Below, in pieces: positions 17,314 to 28,555 of a stretch of 64,000 nt of DNA (positions are counted from its first letter, which is position 1; each line of letters begins with the position of its first letter). Made by a program: the position numbers and the translations under genes. The DNA comes from an uncultured Nitrospira sp. (GTDB taxonomy: Bacteria; Nitrospirota; Nitrospiria; Nitrospirales; Nitrospiraceae). Under the pieces are notes generated by a model. The model had not been told where the DNA came from. It saw nothing but the letters and a program-made list of their open reading frames with translations, and made no database searches. The stretch lies in assembly GCA_902500775.1 (NCBI GenBank), contig CABVRZ010000003.1, forward strand, positions 1 through 64,000, in the 5' to 3' direction.

Positions 17314-18633
17314 CTACGGTCGATGAGGGGTGGTATGGGCCTCTGCGGGCTCGGTATCTTCTTCACGGATGGTCATGAGAACCAGCAACGAGATCACCGC
17401 GCACAGACTCACGTACCATCCTGGCGCAAGAGGGCTCCCGCTCCGTTCCACGATCATGGTGGCGACCAGTGGGGCCGTCCCACCAAAGAGTGCCGATGCC
17501 ATATTATAGGAAATCGACAGTCCCGTGTAGCGGTGCGCAACGGGAAAGAGAATTCCAACGATGGCAAAGAAGGGGCCCATGTAGGCGGCGACGAAGACGG
17601 TCGTGGTCAATTGCGCGATGACCACATATACCACCTCACCGCCTTTGAACCAGGCGAAAAACGGGATGGTGCCGAGTGCAAGGCCGCCCGCACCAACAGC
17701 AAGGACCCATCGAGGCCCCACTCGATCAGATAGCTTGCCCATGATCGGGATCAGGACTGCCATCACGGCCATCGAAATTGTATTAATGGTTAAGGCAGTT
17801 TGCATCGGGAGAGTGCTCATCTTCGTCAAATAGGTGGGGAGGTAGACGTAGAAGATGTAGAATCCCACGCCGTGCAGTAGGACGAGCCCGATGACTTGAA
17901 GCAGCCGTGCCCGGTTCTGGCGTGCAAAGTCGCGGATCGGCGTTGCCGAGACCACACCACGTTGCTGGAGTCGTTCAAAGGCGGGTGATTCAGGAAGATG
18001 CTGGCGGAGATACCAGCCGACGACGGCGATGATGCTTCCTGCCAAAAACGGAACGCGCCAGCCCCAGTCGTACAGGGTCTCCTGGGTGAAACTGGCACTG
18101 GCCACGGCGCCGATGCCTGATCCCAACAACGCCCCGATTTGTGCGCTGAAGCCGGCCCAACTGCCGATGTAGCCTCGTTCGTTCCATGCGGCATGTTCGA
18201 TCAGAAAGGTGACCGATCCGGTAAATTCCCCGCCGACTGAGAAGCCTTGAATAAACCGTAACAGGGTCAGCGCAAGGGGAGCGGCGAGCCCGATCTGCGC
18301 GTAGGTTGGCAACAGGCCGAGAAGGCAAGTGGGAATTGCCATAAGAATGACGGACCACGATAGGGCTGATCGGCGTCCTCTCGTATCGCCCCAATAGCCG
18401 AAGCACAGGGCGCCCAGCGGTCGAGCCAGAAATCCGACGGCAAATACGCTGAATGTGGCGATCAAGGACAACGAGGGATCTGAGGTAGGGAAAAATAAGA
18501 CAGACAGGATCGGCGCAAAGTATCCAAAGAGTGCGAAATCATACCACTCAAGCACATTACCAACAGCACCTGCCAAGACGGTTCTGCGAAGGGCGCCGGG
18601 CGTGTCCGGGACTCTGGGGGTGAAATTACTCAT
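17314..18633 (-). CDS. MFS transporter, metabolite:H+ symporter type
   Basis: Protein of 439 aa with 12 predicted membrane segments. The N-terminal AGAVGNVLEWYDFALFGYFAP and the loop FGYWGDTRGRRSALSWS are typical of the ProP/ShiA/KgtP group, which moves organic acids or osmolytes with protons across the inner membrane. ATG 18633 (MSNFTPRV) is preferred over an upstream ATG at 18669 because the family start aligns there. It lies directly upstream of the P450. Confidence 0.88.
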   Translation of the reverse strand: MSNFTPRVPDTPGALRRTVLAGAVGNVLEWYDFALFGYFAPILSVLFFPTSDPSLSLIATFSVFAVGFLARPLGALCFGYWGDTRGRRSALSWSVILMAIPTCLLGLLPTYAQIGLAAPLALTLLRFIQGFSVGGEFTGSVTFLIEHAAWNERGYIGSWAGFSAQIGALLGSGIGAVASASFTQETLYDWGWRVPFLAGSIIAVVGWYLRQHLPESPAFERLQQRGVVSATPIRDFARQNRARLLQVIGLVLLHGVGFYIFYVYLPTYLTKMSTLPMQTALTINTISMAVMAVLIPIMGKLSDRVGPRWVLAVGAGGLALGTIPFFAWFKGGEVVYVVIAQLTTTVFVAAYMGPFFAIVGILFPVAHRYTGLSISYNMASALFGGTAPLVATMIVERSGSPLAPGWYVSLCAVISLLVLMTIREEDTEPAEAHTTPHRP

Positions 18634-18756
18634 GTCGGTGCAGTCGAGGTCGCACCATACCATGAACAAACCGGATGATCATGTACGTATGTTGCGTTTT
18701 CGATCGTGCGCTCAGTAGAGTGGCGACGTTCCTTTTTCTATGACGAGGGACGGGCT

Positions 18757-19248
18757 ATGCGACGATGGTGCCAAGAGACCGGTGTTCTCGTGATGACCAT
18801 AGCAGCATTGGGTGGTCTGCTGGTGTCCTGTAGCGCGGAGAATTCGCCATCAGCTTCGAGCACGACAGAGAGCATCGCCGGCACGGATGCCGACGCGAAC
18901 GGGGTTCGTGATGACGTGGATCGGTATATCGACCAGACCTACGCCGATCAGGCCAGCGCAGATCTCAACAAGGCTGTACGTCAGTATGCGAAGGCGGTTC
19001 AATCATCCCTGCTTGATGCGGACAGCCCACCACTGTCCCTCACACATGCGACGGAACGGTTCCGAGCCTTAGAGTGTCTGATGGCGAGGCGACCGAGTGA
19101 GTTCCATAGGATTTTTGTCGATGTCCGTGCCCAGCTGTTGAATACGGCGAACCGTTCTGAGGCCTATCTGAAAGCTGATGACCACGTGAAGACGCAGACC
19201 ATTCCCCTTCTACCTGCAGACCAGTGGGTGACGGCATGTCAGTCGTGA
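18757..19248 (+). CDS. Lipoprotein of unknown function
   Basis: Protein of 163 aa with a lipobox (GGLLVSC), a Ser/Thr linker, then TDADANGVRDDVDRYI, which resembles a Ca-binding D-x-D-x-N-G loop, and a helical C-terminal part with a Cys pair. ATG 18757 follows GAGGGACGGG. The gene overlaps the next start by 13 bases, so the two are coupled. Confidence 0.65.
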   Translation: MRRWCQETGVLVMTIAALGGLLVSCSAENSPSASSTTESIAGTDADANGVRDDVDRYIDQTYADQASADLNKAVRQYAKAVQSSLLDADSPPLSLTHATERFRALECLMARRPSEFHRIFVDVRAQLLNTANRSEAYLKADDHVKTQTIPLLPADQWVTACQS

Positions 19249-20114
19249 GTCGAAAACTGTCTCGTGTGCTCTGGTTGATCGTTCTGGTAGGAGCAGGATG
19301 GTGTCCTGACTCGTTCGCGCAAGTGCAACCACAATCTGCCTGCCAGATTGCGACCGCGCCTCGGACGGCAATCTACTTTGTGAACGGTGTGACGACGACG
19401 CTCGATGAAGCGAGACTGAACGGTGGGAAGTTGGAGTTGGAGTTTCTGAATAAGCTTCCGACGATGGCACCGTCCGTCCAAGCGATGTGTCATCTCTTCT
19501 TCCTGAACATCAATCCGACCGCCGGGGCCGTCACAGATTTTCTTGAGGCGGGTCAACAGCGGCTAGGTCTCACGTCGACGGCCGTTTGGACTGGATTGGA
19601 GGGATTTGGGCTTGTGACCTCGGGCGCGATTGTACAGGTATTGCAACGCCCGCTTACCAATGCTGATCAAATCGATCAGGCCACGATCACCCGTCATGCA
19701 GCGGCTTATCGGGAACAGATCGCCGCTCCATCGTGCCGCCGCGTGCTCGTCGTTCCACATTCCCAAGGCAATCTGTATAGCAATGCGTCCTTCGATAACG
19801 TATTTAGTCAAACTCCGAATCCACCGGTCGGTACGCTAAAGATTGTCGGCGTTGCCACCCCAGCCGATACGGTGCGGGGTAACGGACTCTATCGGACGTC
19901 GAGCACTGACCTGCTCATCGAAGGAATTCGCCGCGTATTGCCCGGTACGTTACCGCCGAACACGAATTGGAGCTTCAGTCCGTTACTGCTTTCTCCAACC
20001 TATTCCGGTGGGCACAGTTTCATCGGGTATCTCACAGCTGAACCAAGTCGAACCCAGATTCTGATGGACATGGAATCGTCGTTGGTCGCGCTCGCATCCG
20101 TCAACCCCTGCTAA
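19236..20114 (+). CDS. Exported α/β-hydrolase-like protein
   Basis: Protein of 292 aa: signal peptide ending near SFAQ, then AIYFVNGVTTTLDEA and the nucleophile-elbow-like VVPHSQGNLYSNASF (H-S-Q-G-N). A late His (GGHSFIGYL) could complete a Ser-Asp-His triad. The family is lipase/esterase-like, but the substrate is unknown and the fold is inferred from motifs. It is translationally coupled to the lipoprotein gene before it. Confidence 0.6.
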   Translation: MSVVSRKLSRVLWLIVLVGAGWCPDSFAQVQPQSACQIATAPRTAIYFVNGVTTTLDEARLNGGKLELEFLNKLPTMAPSVQAMCHLFFLNINPTAGAVTDFLEAGQQRLGLTSTAVWTGLEGFGLVTSGAIVQVLQRPLTNADQIDQATITRHAAAYREQIAAPSCRRVLVVPHSQGNLYSNASFDNVFSQTPNPPVGTLKIVGVATPADTVRGNGLYRTSSTDLLIEGIRRVLPGTLPPNTNWSFSPLLLSPTYSGGHSFIGYLTAEPSRTQILMDMESSLVALASVNPC

Positions 20115-20145
20115 TTCTTCCGGTCGTTCGTACTTCCCTGAGTCA

Positions 20146-20180
20146 GTCTCAACACTGAACCCTCAGTACTGAACACTCAG
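20146..20180. repeat. ACTCAG/ACTGAA tract
   Basis: GTCTCAACACTGAACCCTC and the following bases are built from CTCAG/CTGAA units, the same kind of tract that interrupts lhr at 3675-3701 and 5755-5792. Confidence 0.5.
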
Positions 20181-20190
20181 ACCGTAGTCC

Positions 20191-21033
20191 TCACTGTCCC
20201 TTGAGGAACGAGAATTGCTGTTTCAACGCAGAAATCTTGAGGAGATACGTCTGGAGATCATGGCTGCCACACTGTTGGTGCGGTGTCAGGTGATAGCTGC
20301 GCTTGGCATAGTTGCGGCCAACTCCCGCGCCGCAGAGATGTATGACTGCGGCCAGCTGCTGTTTCTGTTCGAGCGTGGCCGGTTGGTCCCCTATCAGCCG
20401 GGTGACTTGCCGGTCGAGCAGGGCGGCGGTCATTTCCATGGCGTGCCCCGGAATGACTCGGCTATAGAGGCTGTTGAACCAACAGGAATTGAAATCGTTC
20501 CACGGTCCCTCTTCGACGACGACATGGTTGTGAATGCAGTAGCGTTTCCCTTCCTGAAACGTACCGTCGGTGATCTGAAACATCCCGACGGCCGTTGAGG
20601 CGGGTCGATACCAGTCCAACGGATTTTGTGAGGTGACACGCCATTTCCAGTAGGTTCGCGCAACCGGATTACCGGAACCTTCGGCTTGCGCGATGGCCGC
20701 AAGCAACTCCGGTGTGATCATGGCCGTCGAATGCGTCTCGAACAGTGATCCGTACTCCTTCCAAGTTTCACGAGGGCTTTTCTGAAGCGCAGGTTCGACC
20801 GGAAAGAAGAGTTCCGTCGGCTTGTAGTAGGCGTGGTAGATCCAGTTGATCGTTAAGGCCGCAGTAATCAGGATGGCCACCGTGCTCCAGACTTGTATCG
20901 TGGGTGGAGCCTTGTGGATCGCGCGTAGGCACAGAGTCAGCACATGCCAGCCTCCATGAGCGACGCGCATCACGGGATGCTGGGGACGCTGGTGGCGGGG
21001 GGAGGTGTGACGGGCACCGCGACGACGAGACAT
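20191..21033 (-). CDS. Lytic transglycosylase-like (SLT) membrane-anchored protein
   Basis: Protein of 280 aa. A basic N-terminus is followed by one membrane span (VAILITAALTINWIYHAYY) and an SLT-type domain with ITPELLAAIAQAEGSGNP (catalytic Glu candidate) and TAVGMFQITDGTF. It should cleave peptidoglycan glycan strands from the periplasmic side. ATG 21033 is chosen because the upstream extension is polar and unlike the family. It is convergent with the hydrolase-like gene. Confidence 0.75.
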   Translation of the reverse strand: MSRRRGARHTSPRHQRPQHPVMRVAHGGWHVLTLCLRAIHKAPPTIQVWSTVAILITAALTINWIYHAYYKPTELFFPVEPALQKSPRETWKEYGSLFETHSTAMITPELLAAIAQAEGSGNPVARTYWKWRVTSQNPLDWYRPASTAVGMFQITDGTFQEGKRYCIHNHVVVEEGPWNDFNSCWFNSLYSRVIPGHAMEMTAALLDRQVTRLIGDQPATLEQKQQLAAVIHLCGAGVGRNYAKRSYHLTPHQQCGSHDLQTYLLKISALKQQFSFLKGQ

Positions 21034-21207
21034 GGTGTCAGCGTAACAATGACCATATGAACTTCTTCTGTCAACAGGGGCCAGGAAGATTTCGTGAGAG
21101 GATGATGTGGGAGACAGAATTAGTTGACGATCTTGCATTACAATTGTCAGAAGGCTCAAGATGGGCGCCCGAGATGGGCGACGTTCTCATGCGCATGGGA
21201 GGAATCT

Positions 21208-21717
21208 ATGAAGCCGGTCGTTTCGCTGATTGTCAGTCTCGTTGTGGTGCTGATGTCGCCACCGACCTTCGCCGATTCATTTAGCGACAAGGCAACTAAC
21301 GACCGTACGGTCGAGGTCAGCGATGAGGACCCAGTGATGCAGAAGGCCATGGCGAGGGCTCGTGCCGGGCTGGATGGTTTTCTGAAAAAGGCGGGGTCGC
21401 CGCCGTCCGATACGAGCGAATACTCGGTGAAGGTTCGGGTGAGCGAAGGTGACAGTCTCGAGTATCTCTGGATTTCCAACATAAAAGGGGAGGGCGATCT
21501 GTGGTCGGGCCGGGTTGACAATCAGCCGGTGGTGCGATCCTTGAAGAAGGGCCAGACCTATGCGTTTGCCAAGACCGAGATCGTTGACTGGACGTATGTC
21601 GATAGGGGGAGAAAGAAGGTCGTTGGAAACTTCACGACTTGCGCGCTGTTGACCAAAGAACCCCAGGAGGTCGCCCACAAGATTCAGAAGCAGTATGGCC
21701 TTGAGTGTGACCGGTGA
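21208..21717 (+). CDS. Exported DUF2314 protein
   Basis: Protein of 169 aa: signal peptide (VVSLIVSLVVVLMSPPTFA), then DPVMQKAMARARAGLDGFL and LEYLWISNIKGEGDLWSGRVDNQP, the DUF2314 (YegJ-like) pattern. The function is unknown. ATG 21208 is chosen for the GGAGGAATCT immediately upstream. A C-terminal Cys pair could form a disulfide. Confidence 0.8.
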   Translation: MKPVVSLIVSLVVVLMSPPTFADSFSDKATNDRTVEVSDEDPVMQKAMARARAGLDGFLKKAGSPPSDTSEYSVKVRVSEGDSLEYLWISNIKGEGDLWSGRVDNQPVVRSLKKGQTYAFAKTEIVDWTYVDRGRKKVVGNFTTCALLTKEPQEVAHKIQKQYGLECDR

Positions 21718-21851
21718 TCTGAGTCTACGGTGTCTCCGCTCGGGTGATGATGTTCTGAGCGAGAGGTTGTCCTGCCGATTCTGCTGTAACTCGTGCCAAA
21801 ACGTACTGCGAGTGGTACTGTGGATCCACTGCTATCCCTGCAGGGATCTCC

Positions 21852-23366
21852 ATGGGGCCAGCGAGACTCTATAAACTCTTTCCCTCTCCGGACTGGGACG
21901 ACACGGACCTCGACACCGCAACGGACCCCTTTCATCCTGGGGAACGATTTCAGACAGCCGCCAAGAAAAAAGCCATCTGCGAGCATTTTGATGCCTGTGC
22001 CCCAGGTCGCTTGTCTTGGGAGCGGAAGGCCGGAGCCTATTACGAGGAGCAGACCCGGTATCTCAGGTTTCTGGTGCCTGCTGGATCACGTGTATTGGAA
22101 ATCGGGTCAGGGCTTGGCAATCTCCTGGCCGCGTTGAAGCCATCGCGTGGGCTCGGCATCGATCTGAGTCCTGCCATGGTGCACGAGGCAGCTCAACGTC
22201 ATCCGGCCTTGGAGTTTCGGGTCGGGGACGTAGAAACGCTGCAGCTTGATGAAACCTTCGATTTCATCATCCTTGCGGATGTCGTCGGCCACCTGCTCGA
22301 TGTCCAGAGGGCGTTTAAGCGTCTGCGCCGGCTCTGTACCCCACAGACCAGAATCGTCGTCTCCTCCTACAACCATCTATGGGAACCGTTGCTCCGATTG
22401 GCCGAGAAGGTCGGGCTGAAGATGCCGCAGCGTGAGCACAGTTGGCTCTCGGCTGCGGATCTCACCAATCTGCTGTACCTGGCCGACTTCGATGTGGTGA
22501 AAGTCGAACGACGTATGTTGCTGCCTCTCCCAGTTCCGTGTCTTGCGCCCTTGTGCAACAGGTTGCTCGCTCATCTCCCGGGGGTGCGTGGACTCTGTCT
22601 GTCTCATTATGTGATCGCTCGCGCGAGGCTCCGGAGGCCGGAGCGCCCCTATACGACGACGATCGTCATTCCCTGTCGAAATGAACACGGCCATATCGAT
22701 ACGGTCCTCAGACGCATTCCGCAATTCGGAGGCCGGCAAGAGATCATCTTTGTCGACGGGCATTCGACCGACGGGACCGCGGACGAGATCGCACGCGTCT
22801 CAGCGTTTTATCCTGGTCGACGCATCAAGCTCTTGAGGCAAGACGGACAGGGAAAGAGCGATGCCATCCGCAAGGGGTTTGCCCAGGCGATGGGCGATAT
22901 TCTCATGGTTCTGGACGCGGGTGCGACGATGCCGCCGGAAGCCCTTCCAAAATTCTATGACGCCATCGCAAGTGGAAAAGGCGAGTTTATCATCGGCTGT
23001 CGGCTGGTCTACCCTCAAGAGGGACAGCCGAGGCGTGCACTCTCGCTGTTCGGCAACAAGATCGTTGGGGCGGCGTTCTCCTGGCTGCTCAACCAGCGAA
23101 TCAAGGACACCCTCTGTGGGACGAAGGTCTTGTTCAGTCGAGACTACGAGCGGCTGGTTGCGACTCGTCAATATTTCGGCGAGGTCGATTCTCTCGGGGA
23201 TTTTGACTTGTTATTCGGTGCCTCGAAACTGAATTTACAGATCGTGGAGCTTCCCATTCGGTATGAAGCGCGGACGTACGGGAGGGCTACGACCCGACGT
23301 TTCGCCAATGGGTGGTTGCTCTTCAAGATGGCAGTCTATGGTTTCGTTCGTCTCAAGGCTGTGTGA
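21852..23366 (+). CDS. Methyltransferase-glycosyltransferase fusion
   Basis: Protein of 504 aa. Residues ~40-260 are a class I SAM-dependent methyltransferase (VLEIGSGLGNLLAAL, then GIDLSPAMVHEA). Residues ~270-504 are a family 2 glycosyltransferase (TTIVIPCRNEHGHIDTVL, IIFVDGHSTDGTADEI). The usual metal-binding D-x-D is D-A-G here (MVLDAGATMPPE), which may alter or abolish metal use. Both domains would act in surface polysaccharide or glycolipid synthesis, cytoplasmic side. It is monocistronic as far as I can see. The start context is weak, so the exact N-terminus is uncertain. Confidence 0.85.
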   Translation: MGPARLYKLFPSPDWDDTDLDTATDPFHPGERFQTAAKKKAICEHFDACAPGRLSWERKAGAYYEEQTRYLRFLVPAGSRVLEIGSGLGNLLAALKPSRGLGIDLSPAMVHEAAQRHPALEFRVGDVETLQLDETFDFIILADVVGHLLDVQRAFKRLRRLCTPQTRIVVSSYNHLWEPLLRLAEKVGLKMPQREHSWLSAADLTNLLYLADFDVVKVERRMLLPLPVPCLAPLCNRLLAHLPGVRGLCLSHYVIARARLRRPERPYTTTIVIPCRNEHGHIDTVLRRIPQFGGRQEIIFVDGHSTDGTADEIARVSAFYPGRRIKLLRQDGQGKSDAIRKGFAQAMGDILMVLDAGATMPPEALPKFYDAIASGKGEFIIGCRLVYPQEGQPRRALSLFGNKIVGAAFSWLLNQRIKDTLCGTKVLFSRDYERLVATRQYFGEVDSLGDFDLLFGASKLNLQIVELPIRYEARTYGRATTRRFANGWLLFKMAVYGFVRLKAV

Positions 23367-23497
23367 GCTCAGCCGCTCATGGTGTGGGTGCTATTCGAGC
23401 GTCTGAATGAGGAGCGGCTGAACCCCAGAACTCAGCAGTCGAGGTGACCGGAGCTGAGCCGGCCGTCGAGTTCCGCGAAAAAGCCGGCATGACCCGG

Positions 23498-23527
23498 TTG
23501 CAAGGCGGAAGAGGCCCCACCTATAAT
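23498..23527 (+). promoter_or_regulatory. σ70-type promoter of ndk
   Basis: TTGCAA (23498-23503) and TATAAT (23522-23527) are separated by 18 bases, about 45 bases upstream of the ndk start. The -10 box is a perfect consensus. GGAGGAG lies between promoter and start codon. Confidence 0.65.
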
Positions 23528-23569
23528 GTGCCCGCAATTCGTTAACAATTTGGAGGAGTCAGATCAATC

Positions 23570-23989
23570 ATGAACGAACGAACATTGGCCATCATCAAGC
23601 CAGATGCTGTGAAGAAAAATGTCATCGGAGACGTGATTCATCGGTATGAGCAGGCAGGGTTGAAGCCGATCGCCATGAAGATGATTCATATGTCTCAGTC
23701 TGTGGCGGAAGGGTTTTATGCGGTGCATAAGGCGCGGCCGTTTTTTGGCAGTCTCTGTGCCTTCATGTCTTCCGGTCCTGCTGTGGTCATCGTGCTCCAA
23801 GGAGAGAGCGCCATTAAGAAGAATCGGGAGTTGATGGGTGCGACAGATCCGGCCAAGGCCGATGCGGGAACCATCCGCAAGGCCCATGGCGCGAATATTG
23901 AATTCAATGCCGTCCATGGTTCTGACTCACCGGAAACCGCACAATTTGAGATCGGGTATTTTTTCCCCGGCATGGAGATCTTTAGCTAG
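23570..23989 (+). CDS. ndk: Nucleoside diphosphate kinase
   Basis: Protein of 139 aa, the full length of the family. [12 protein letters not shown] opens it and the phospho-accepting His116 sits in [10 protein letters not shown]. It transfers γ-phosphate between nucleoside di- and triphosphates in the cytoplasm. The start has GGAGGAG upstream and a good σ70 promoter. It is monocistronic, followed by a dispersed repeat. Confidence 0.97.
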   Translation: MNERTLAIIKPDAVKKNVIGDVIHRYEQAGLKPIAMKMIHMSQSVAEGFYAVHKARPFFGSLCAFMSSGPAVVIVLQGESAIKKNRELMGATDPAKADAGTIRKAHGANIEFNAVHGSDSPETAQFEIGYFFPGMEIFS

Positions 23990-24402
23990 CAGGTTGCGGA
24001 GAATCCATTGACACAATGGTTCGTATACGGCACTGTGTGATGCCACAGCCTGGTTCCGGAACAAACACAGGATGCTCAAAAAGGCTGCCCAGCAAGGCCG
24101 CAGCGAGTCAAGAGGCGAGGAGGTCCATACCAAGCTTTGCTCGACCCGCTCGCTTCGATCACCTGCGAGCGGAGAGGTACTGTGCCTCCAGTGATCTCTC
24201 AGACGTTGAGCCTCTGACTGAGGGAGAACGCCGCGGGCGGACTTGGTCAGTATCCTGGTCGGCCCGTTTCTTGACAACGCTGACCGCTCCTACTACCATC
24301 CTGAAAACGTGTTGAGCCAGTCGGCGTGGGTGAAGAACGTGTGGTGACCACCTCACGGCCTTGCCGACAACGCTCACTCTGAACATCCTGAATGGAGCCA
24401 AC
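23990..24402. other. Intergenic region with dispersed repeat copy 2
   Basis: No gene is visible. GATGCTCAAAAAGGCTGCCC (24071 onward) through ACGTTGAGCCTCTGACTGAG (about 24203-24222) and GAACGCCGCGGGCGG is a diverged copy of the repeat seen reversed at 13347-13474, with extra sequence in the middle. Confidence 0.55.
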
Positions 24403-24789
24403 ATGATTCCATCCGATTTGCGGTATCACCAAGAGCATGAATGGGTTCGAGTCGACGGCAAGCAGGCGACGGTGGGGATCAGCCACTTCGCGCAGGACGC
24501 GCTGGGCGACATCGTCTTTCTGGACCTTCCAAAGGTCGGGGCGATCGTGACGGTTGGGCAGCAGATCGGGGAAGTCGAGTCGACCAAAACGACCTCAACA
24601 ATCTACACCCCCGTCAGCGGGACGGTCACCAAGATCAACCAGGACTTGAAAGATCATCCCGAGGTCGTGAATTCAGATCCCTATGGAAAGGGATGGATGG
24701 CCGTCATCGAGTTGAGCACTGCTGGAGAAGTCGATCAGCTGATGACCGCTTCGCAATACGAGGCTTTTCTCGCCAGTCAGAAGCATTGA
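24403..24789 (+). CDS. gcvH: Glycine cleavage system H protein
   Basis: Protein of 128 aa. The lipoyl-attachment Lys62 lies in GEVESTKTTSTIYTPVSG, and MIPSDLRYHQEHEWVRV is the standard N-terminus. It shuttles the aminomethyl group between P, T and L proteins. ATG 24403 follows GGAGCCAAC. No gcvT or gcvP is in the window; the next gene is a broken dihydrolipoamide dehydrogenase (L protein), separated by a repeat fragment. Confidence 0.96.
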   Translation: MIPSDLRYHQEHEWVRVDGKQATVGISHFAQDALGDIVFLDLPKVGAIVTVGQQIGEVESTKTTSTIYTPVSGTVTKINQDLKDHPEVVNSDPYGKGWMAVIELSTAGEVDQLMTASQYEAFLASQKH

Positions 24790-24802
24790 CCCGCTGGTTC
24801 GC

Positions 24803-26282
<1,480 letters not shown>

Positions 26283-26286
<4 letters not shown>

Positions 26287-26723
26287 TCCGGTCTCTCTTC
26301 CTCAAATTGGGAATGTTGGCCGTCACGGTAGGAGTGGTGTTCTGGTTGGGATGGGTGCGTCAACCGTTCGTCCAGCCGCTTGGTGCATCCTCACAGGCGC
26401 AGACCACAGAGTTTGTGAACGGTCCCAGTCATCATGCACGTGGCGAGAAGAGTGCAACATCGATCAAGGTAGTCGGCCAGCACGATCGGATGGTGGTCGA
26501 TCTCAATCGAGCGACTGCTGATGAATTGGAAGCCTTGCCCGGTATTGGTGCTGTGCTGGCGCAACGGGTGATTGCATTTCGTGAGTCGGCTGGACGGTTT
26601 CGGACGGTCGAGGATCTTCGCAGCGTCAAAGGAATCGGCGCCAAGAAATTTGATCGCCTCAAGTCATTAGTCACGGTCTCCACCAAGGAGACACAACGAG
26701 AGATGGAGCGACCTGCGTCATGA
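26283..26723 (+). CDS. ComEA-like helix-hairpin-helix protein
   Basis: Protein of 146 aa: N-terminal membrane anchor ([17 protein letters not shown]), linker, then a double Hh[31 protein letters not shown] and [19 protein letters not shown]. ComEA-type proteins bind DNA at the cell surface during uptake; a general envelope DNA-binding role is also possible. It overlaps the lpd pseudogene stop (ATGA) and the tyrS start (ATGA), so it sits in a tight operon. Confidence 0.88.
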
Positions 26724-27931
26724 AGGATGTAGCCCAACAACTCGACCTCATTCTCCGCGGTGCAGTGGAGGTCATTCAACAGACTGAGCTCGAGACGAAG
26801 CTAAAACGAGCTCTCTCGGAGAAACGACCGTTACGGATTAAGGCGGGATTCGACCCAACGGCACCCGATCTGCATCTGGGGCACACCGTCCTCATCCATA
26901 AGCTGAAACATTTTCAAGATCTTGGACACAACGTGATCTTCCTGATCGGGGATTTCACCGGGATGATCGGTGATCCGACCGGTGTGTCGGAGACCCGCAA
27001 GGCGCTCACCAAGGAACAGGTCCAGGAGAATGCGAAGACGTATCAACGTCAGATCTTCAAGATTCTCGATCCGGAAAAGACCACGATCGAATTCAACAGT
27101 CGCTGGATGGGATCGATGACAGCCGATGGACTGATCCAACTGGCCGCCCACTATCGCGTCGCGAGAATGATGGAGCGGGATGATTTTCACAAGCGATACC
27201 ATGAACAAAAACCCATCAGTGTCCACGAGTTTCTCTATCCGCTCGTGCAGGGGTATGATTCCGTTGCCTTGAAAGCGGATGTGGAACTGGGAGGGACAGA
27301 TCAGAAATTTAATCTTCTGGTCGGACGCGAGTTGCAGCGTGACTACGGTCAGGAGTCACAGGTCGTCATCACCATGCCGTTGCTCGAAGGCACGGACGGT
27401 GTGAAGAAGATGAGCAAGAGCGTCGGGAACTACATCGCCCTGGAGGACAAGCCCGGCGAGATGTTTGGGAAAGTTATGTCGATCAGCGATACCCTGATGT
27501 ATCGGTACTATGAGCTGCTGACGACGGAAGACCTCGGCCAGGCCAGGTCACTGCATCCGATGGAAGCCAAGCAGGCGCTTGCCGAATTGATTGTGGCGCA
27601 GTACCACGGGGTAGAGGCTGGAAAACAAGCAAGAGCGGAGTTTGCGCAGAAGTTCCAGAAACAGGAGTTTCCTGATGAACCGGATGTCCGTGTGCAGTTG
27701 ACTGGTAATGATTTGCGGGATGGGAAGACCATTGGACTGGTGGATCTTGTCGCAAAAACGGGGCTCGTTCCCAGTAAAAGTGAAGCACGCCGGTTGATCA
27801 TTCAAGGCGGACTCGAACTCGATGGACAGAAACAGAGTGATGCCAATGCCACGCTTGAGGTCGTTCAGGGCAAGCAGCATCGCTTGAAAATTGGGCGACG
27901 AAAATTTGCGACGGTCGAACGTGCCCAATAG
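26720..27931 (+). CDS. tyrS: Tyrosyl-tRNA synthetase
   Basis: Protein of 403 aa, a class I synthetase. H-L-G-H at residues 52-55 is the HIGH motif, KMSKS lies near residue 230, and a C-terminal S4-like domain ([21 protein letters not shown]) binds tRNA. It charges tRNA-Tyr in the cytoplasm. The start overlaps the comEA stop. The long-form TyrS (about 400 aa, YadQ-type) fits the length. Confidence 0.96.
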   Translation: MKDVAQQLDLILRGAVEVIQQTELETKLKRALSEKRPLRIKAGFDPTAPDLHLGHTVLIHKLKHFQDLGHNVIFLIGDFTGMIGDPTGVSETRKALTKEQVQENAKTYQRQIFKILDPEKTTIEFNSRWMGSMTADGLIQLAAHYRVARMMERDDFHKRYHEQKPISVHEFLYPLVQGYDSVALKADVELGGTDQKFNLLVGRELQRDYGQESQVVITMPLLEGTDGVKKMSKSVGNYIALEDKPGEMFGKVMSISDTLMYRYYELLTTEDLGQARSLHPMEAKQALAELIVAQYHGVEAGKQARAEFAQKFQKQEFPDEPDVRVQLTGNDLRDGKTIGLVDLVAKTGLVPSKSEARRLIIQGGLELDGQKQSDANATLEVVQGKQHRLKIGRRKFATVERAQ

Positions 27932-28555
27932 CAAGAGGATCTTATAATAGGCTGTGGCAAAACATCGATCGATGTGCTTCGACAGGCTCAGCACGAACGG
28001 AAAACTGTCGCATGTTTAATGGCCACTCCGTTCGTCCTGAGGTTCTCGAAGGATGAACGGATGGTTCTCCCATAGCCGGCTAAGCTGTGCCCAAGAAATC
28101 AGATACAACGATAGCGCAAGTCTCTTCTACCTGTTTGCTTGAGTGAATCGATCCCACTCCACATCAAATTCTCTTAGTCCCAAATAGACGTAGAGTGAAT
28201 CGTTTTAGATTCACCAGGTCTGAATCTTTTTCGATTCAGTAGACGCCACAGGTCTTGGTTGTGTATCACTTCGATACAGGCGTGATGAACTGGGCAAGTC
28301 GTTGCCATACGAACAAAACTGGGAAACGCCTAATTGTAAAAGCCTTAGGAGCGGTTGAGAACAGACCAGGGTATTGGAGATGAAATACTTGCGAGAATCC
28401 TCTGATGGAATGATGTTTGCTTTCCATACTTTTGAATTTCTTCAATGATTTGATCCACTAGCTGTTGACGAGACCAGTCCTGGAGCCTATCCTGAGGAAC
28501 ACGATTAGATTGGCTGTCTCCCGGGGGCTCTGTCACTGACAACATATGGGTGGCC
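27932..28555. other. 600-bp intergenic region with several repeats
   Basis: No convincing gene. It holds an inverted pair of dispersed repeats (CTTCGACAGGCTCAG at 27977-27991; CCGTTCGTCCTGAGG near 28027) that can fold into a long imperfect hairpin, and two small hairpins at 28195-28239. A minus-strand frame of 66 codons (28345-28545) is divergent from the regulator, but has no ribosome binding site and no family match. Confidence 0.6.
28195..28239. repeat. Twin GAATC hairpins
   Basis: GTGAATC/GATTCAC (28195-28201, 28208-28214) and CTGAATC/GATTCAG (28220-28226, 28233-28239) are two adjacent 7-bp stems with 6-nt loops sharing the same GAATC...GATTC core. They lie about 320 bases upstream of the LuxR-type regulator. 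They may be operators or attenuator hairpins. Confidence 0.5.

Noticed and set aside
28345-28545. 66-codon minus-strand gene divergent from the LuxR-type regulator
   Set aside because: No ribosome binding site and no recognisable family; DWSRQQLVDQIIEEI slightly recalls di-iron repair proteins but lacks the His pattern.
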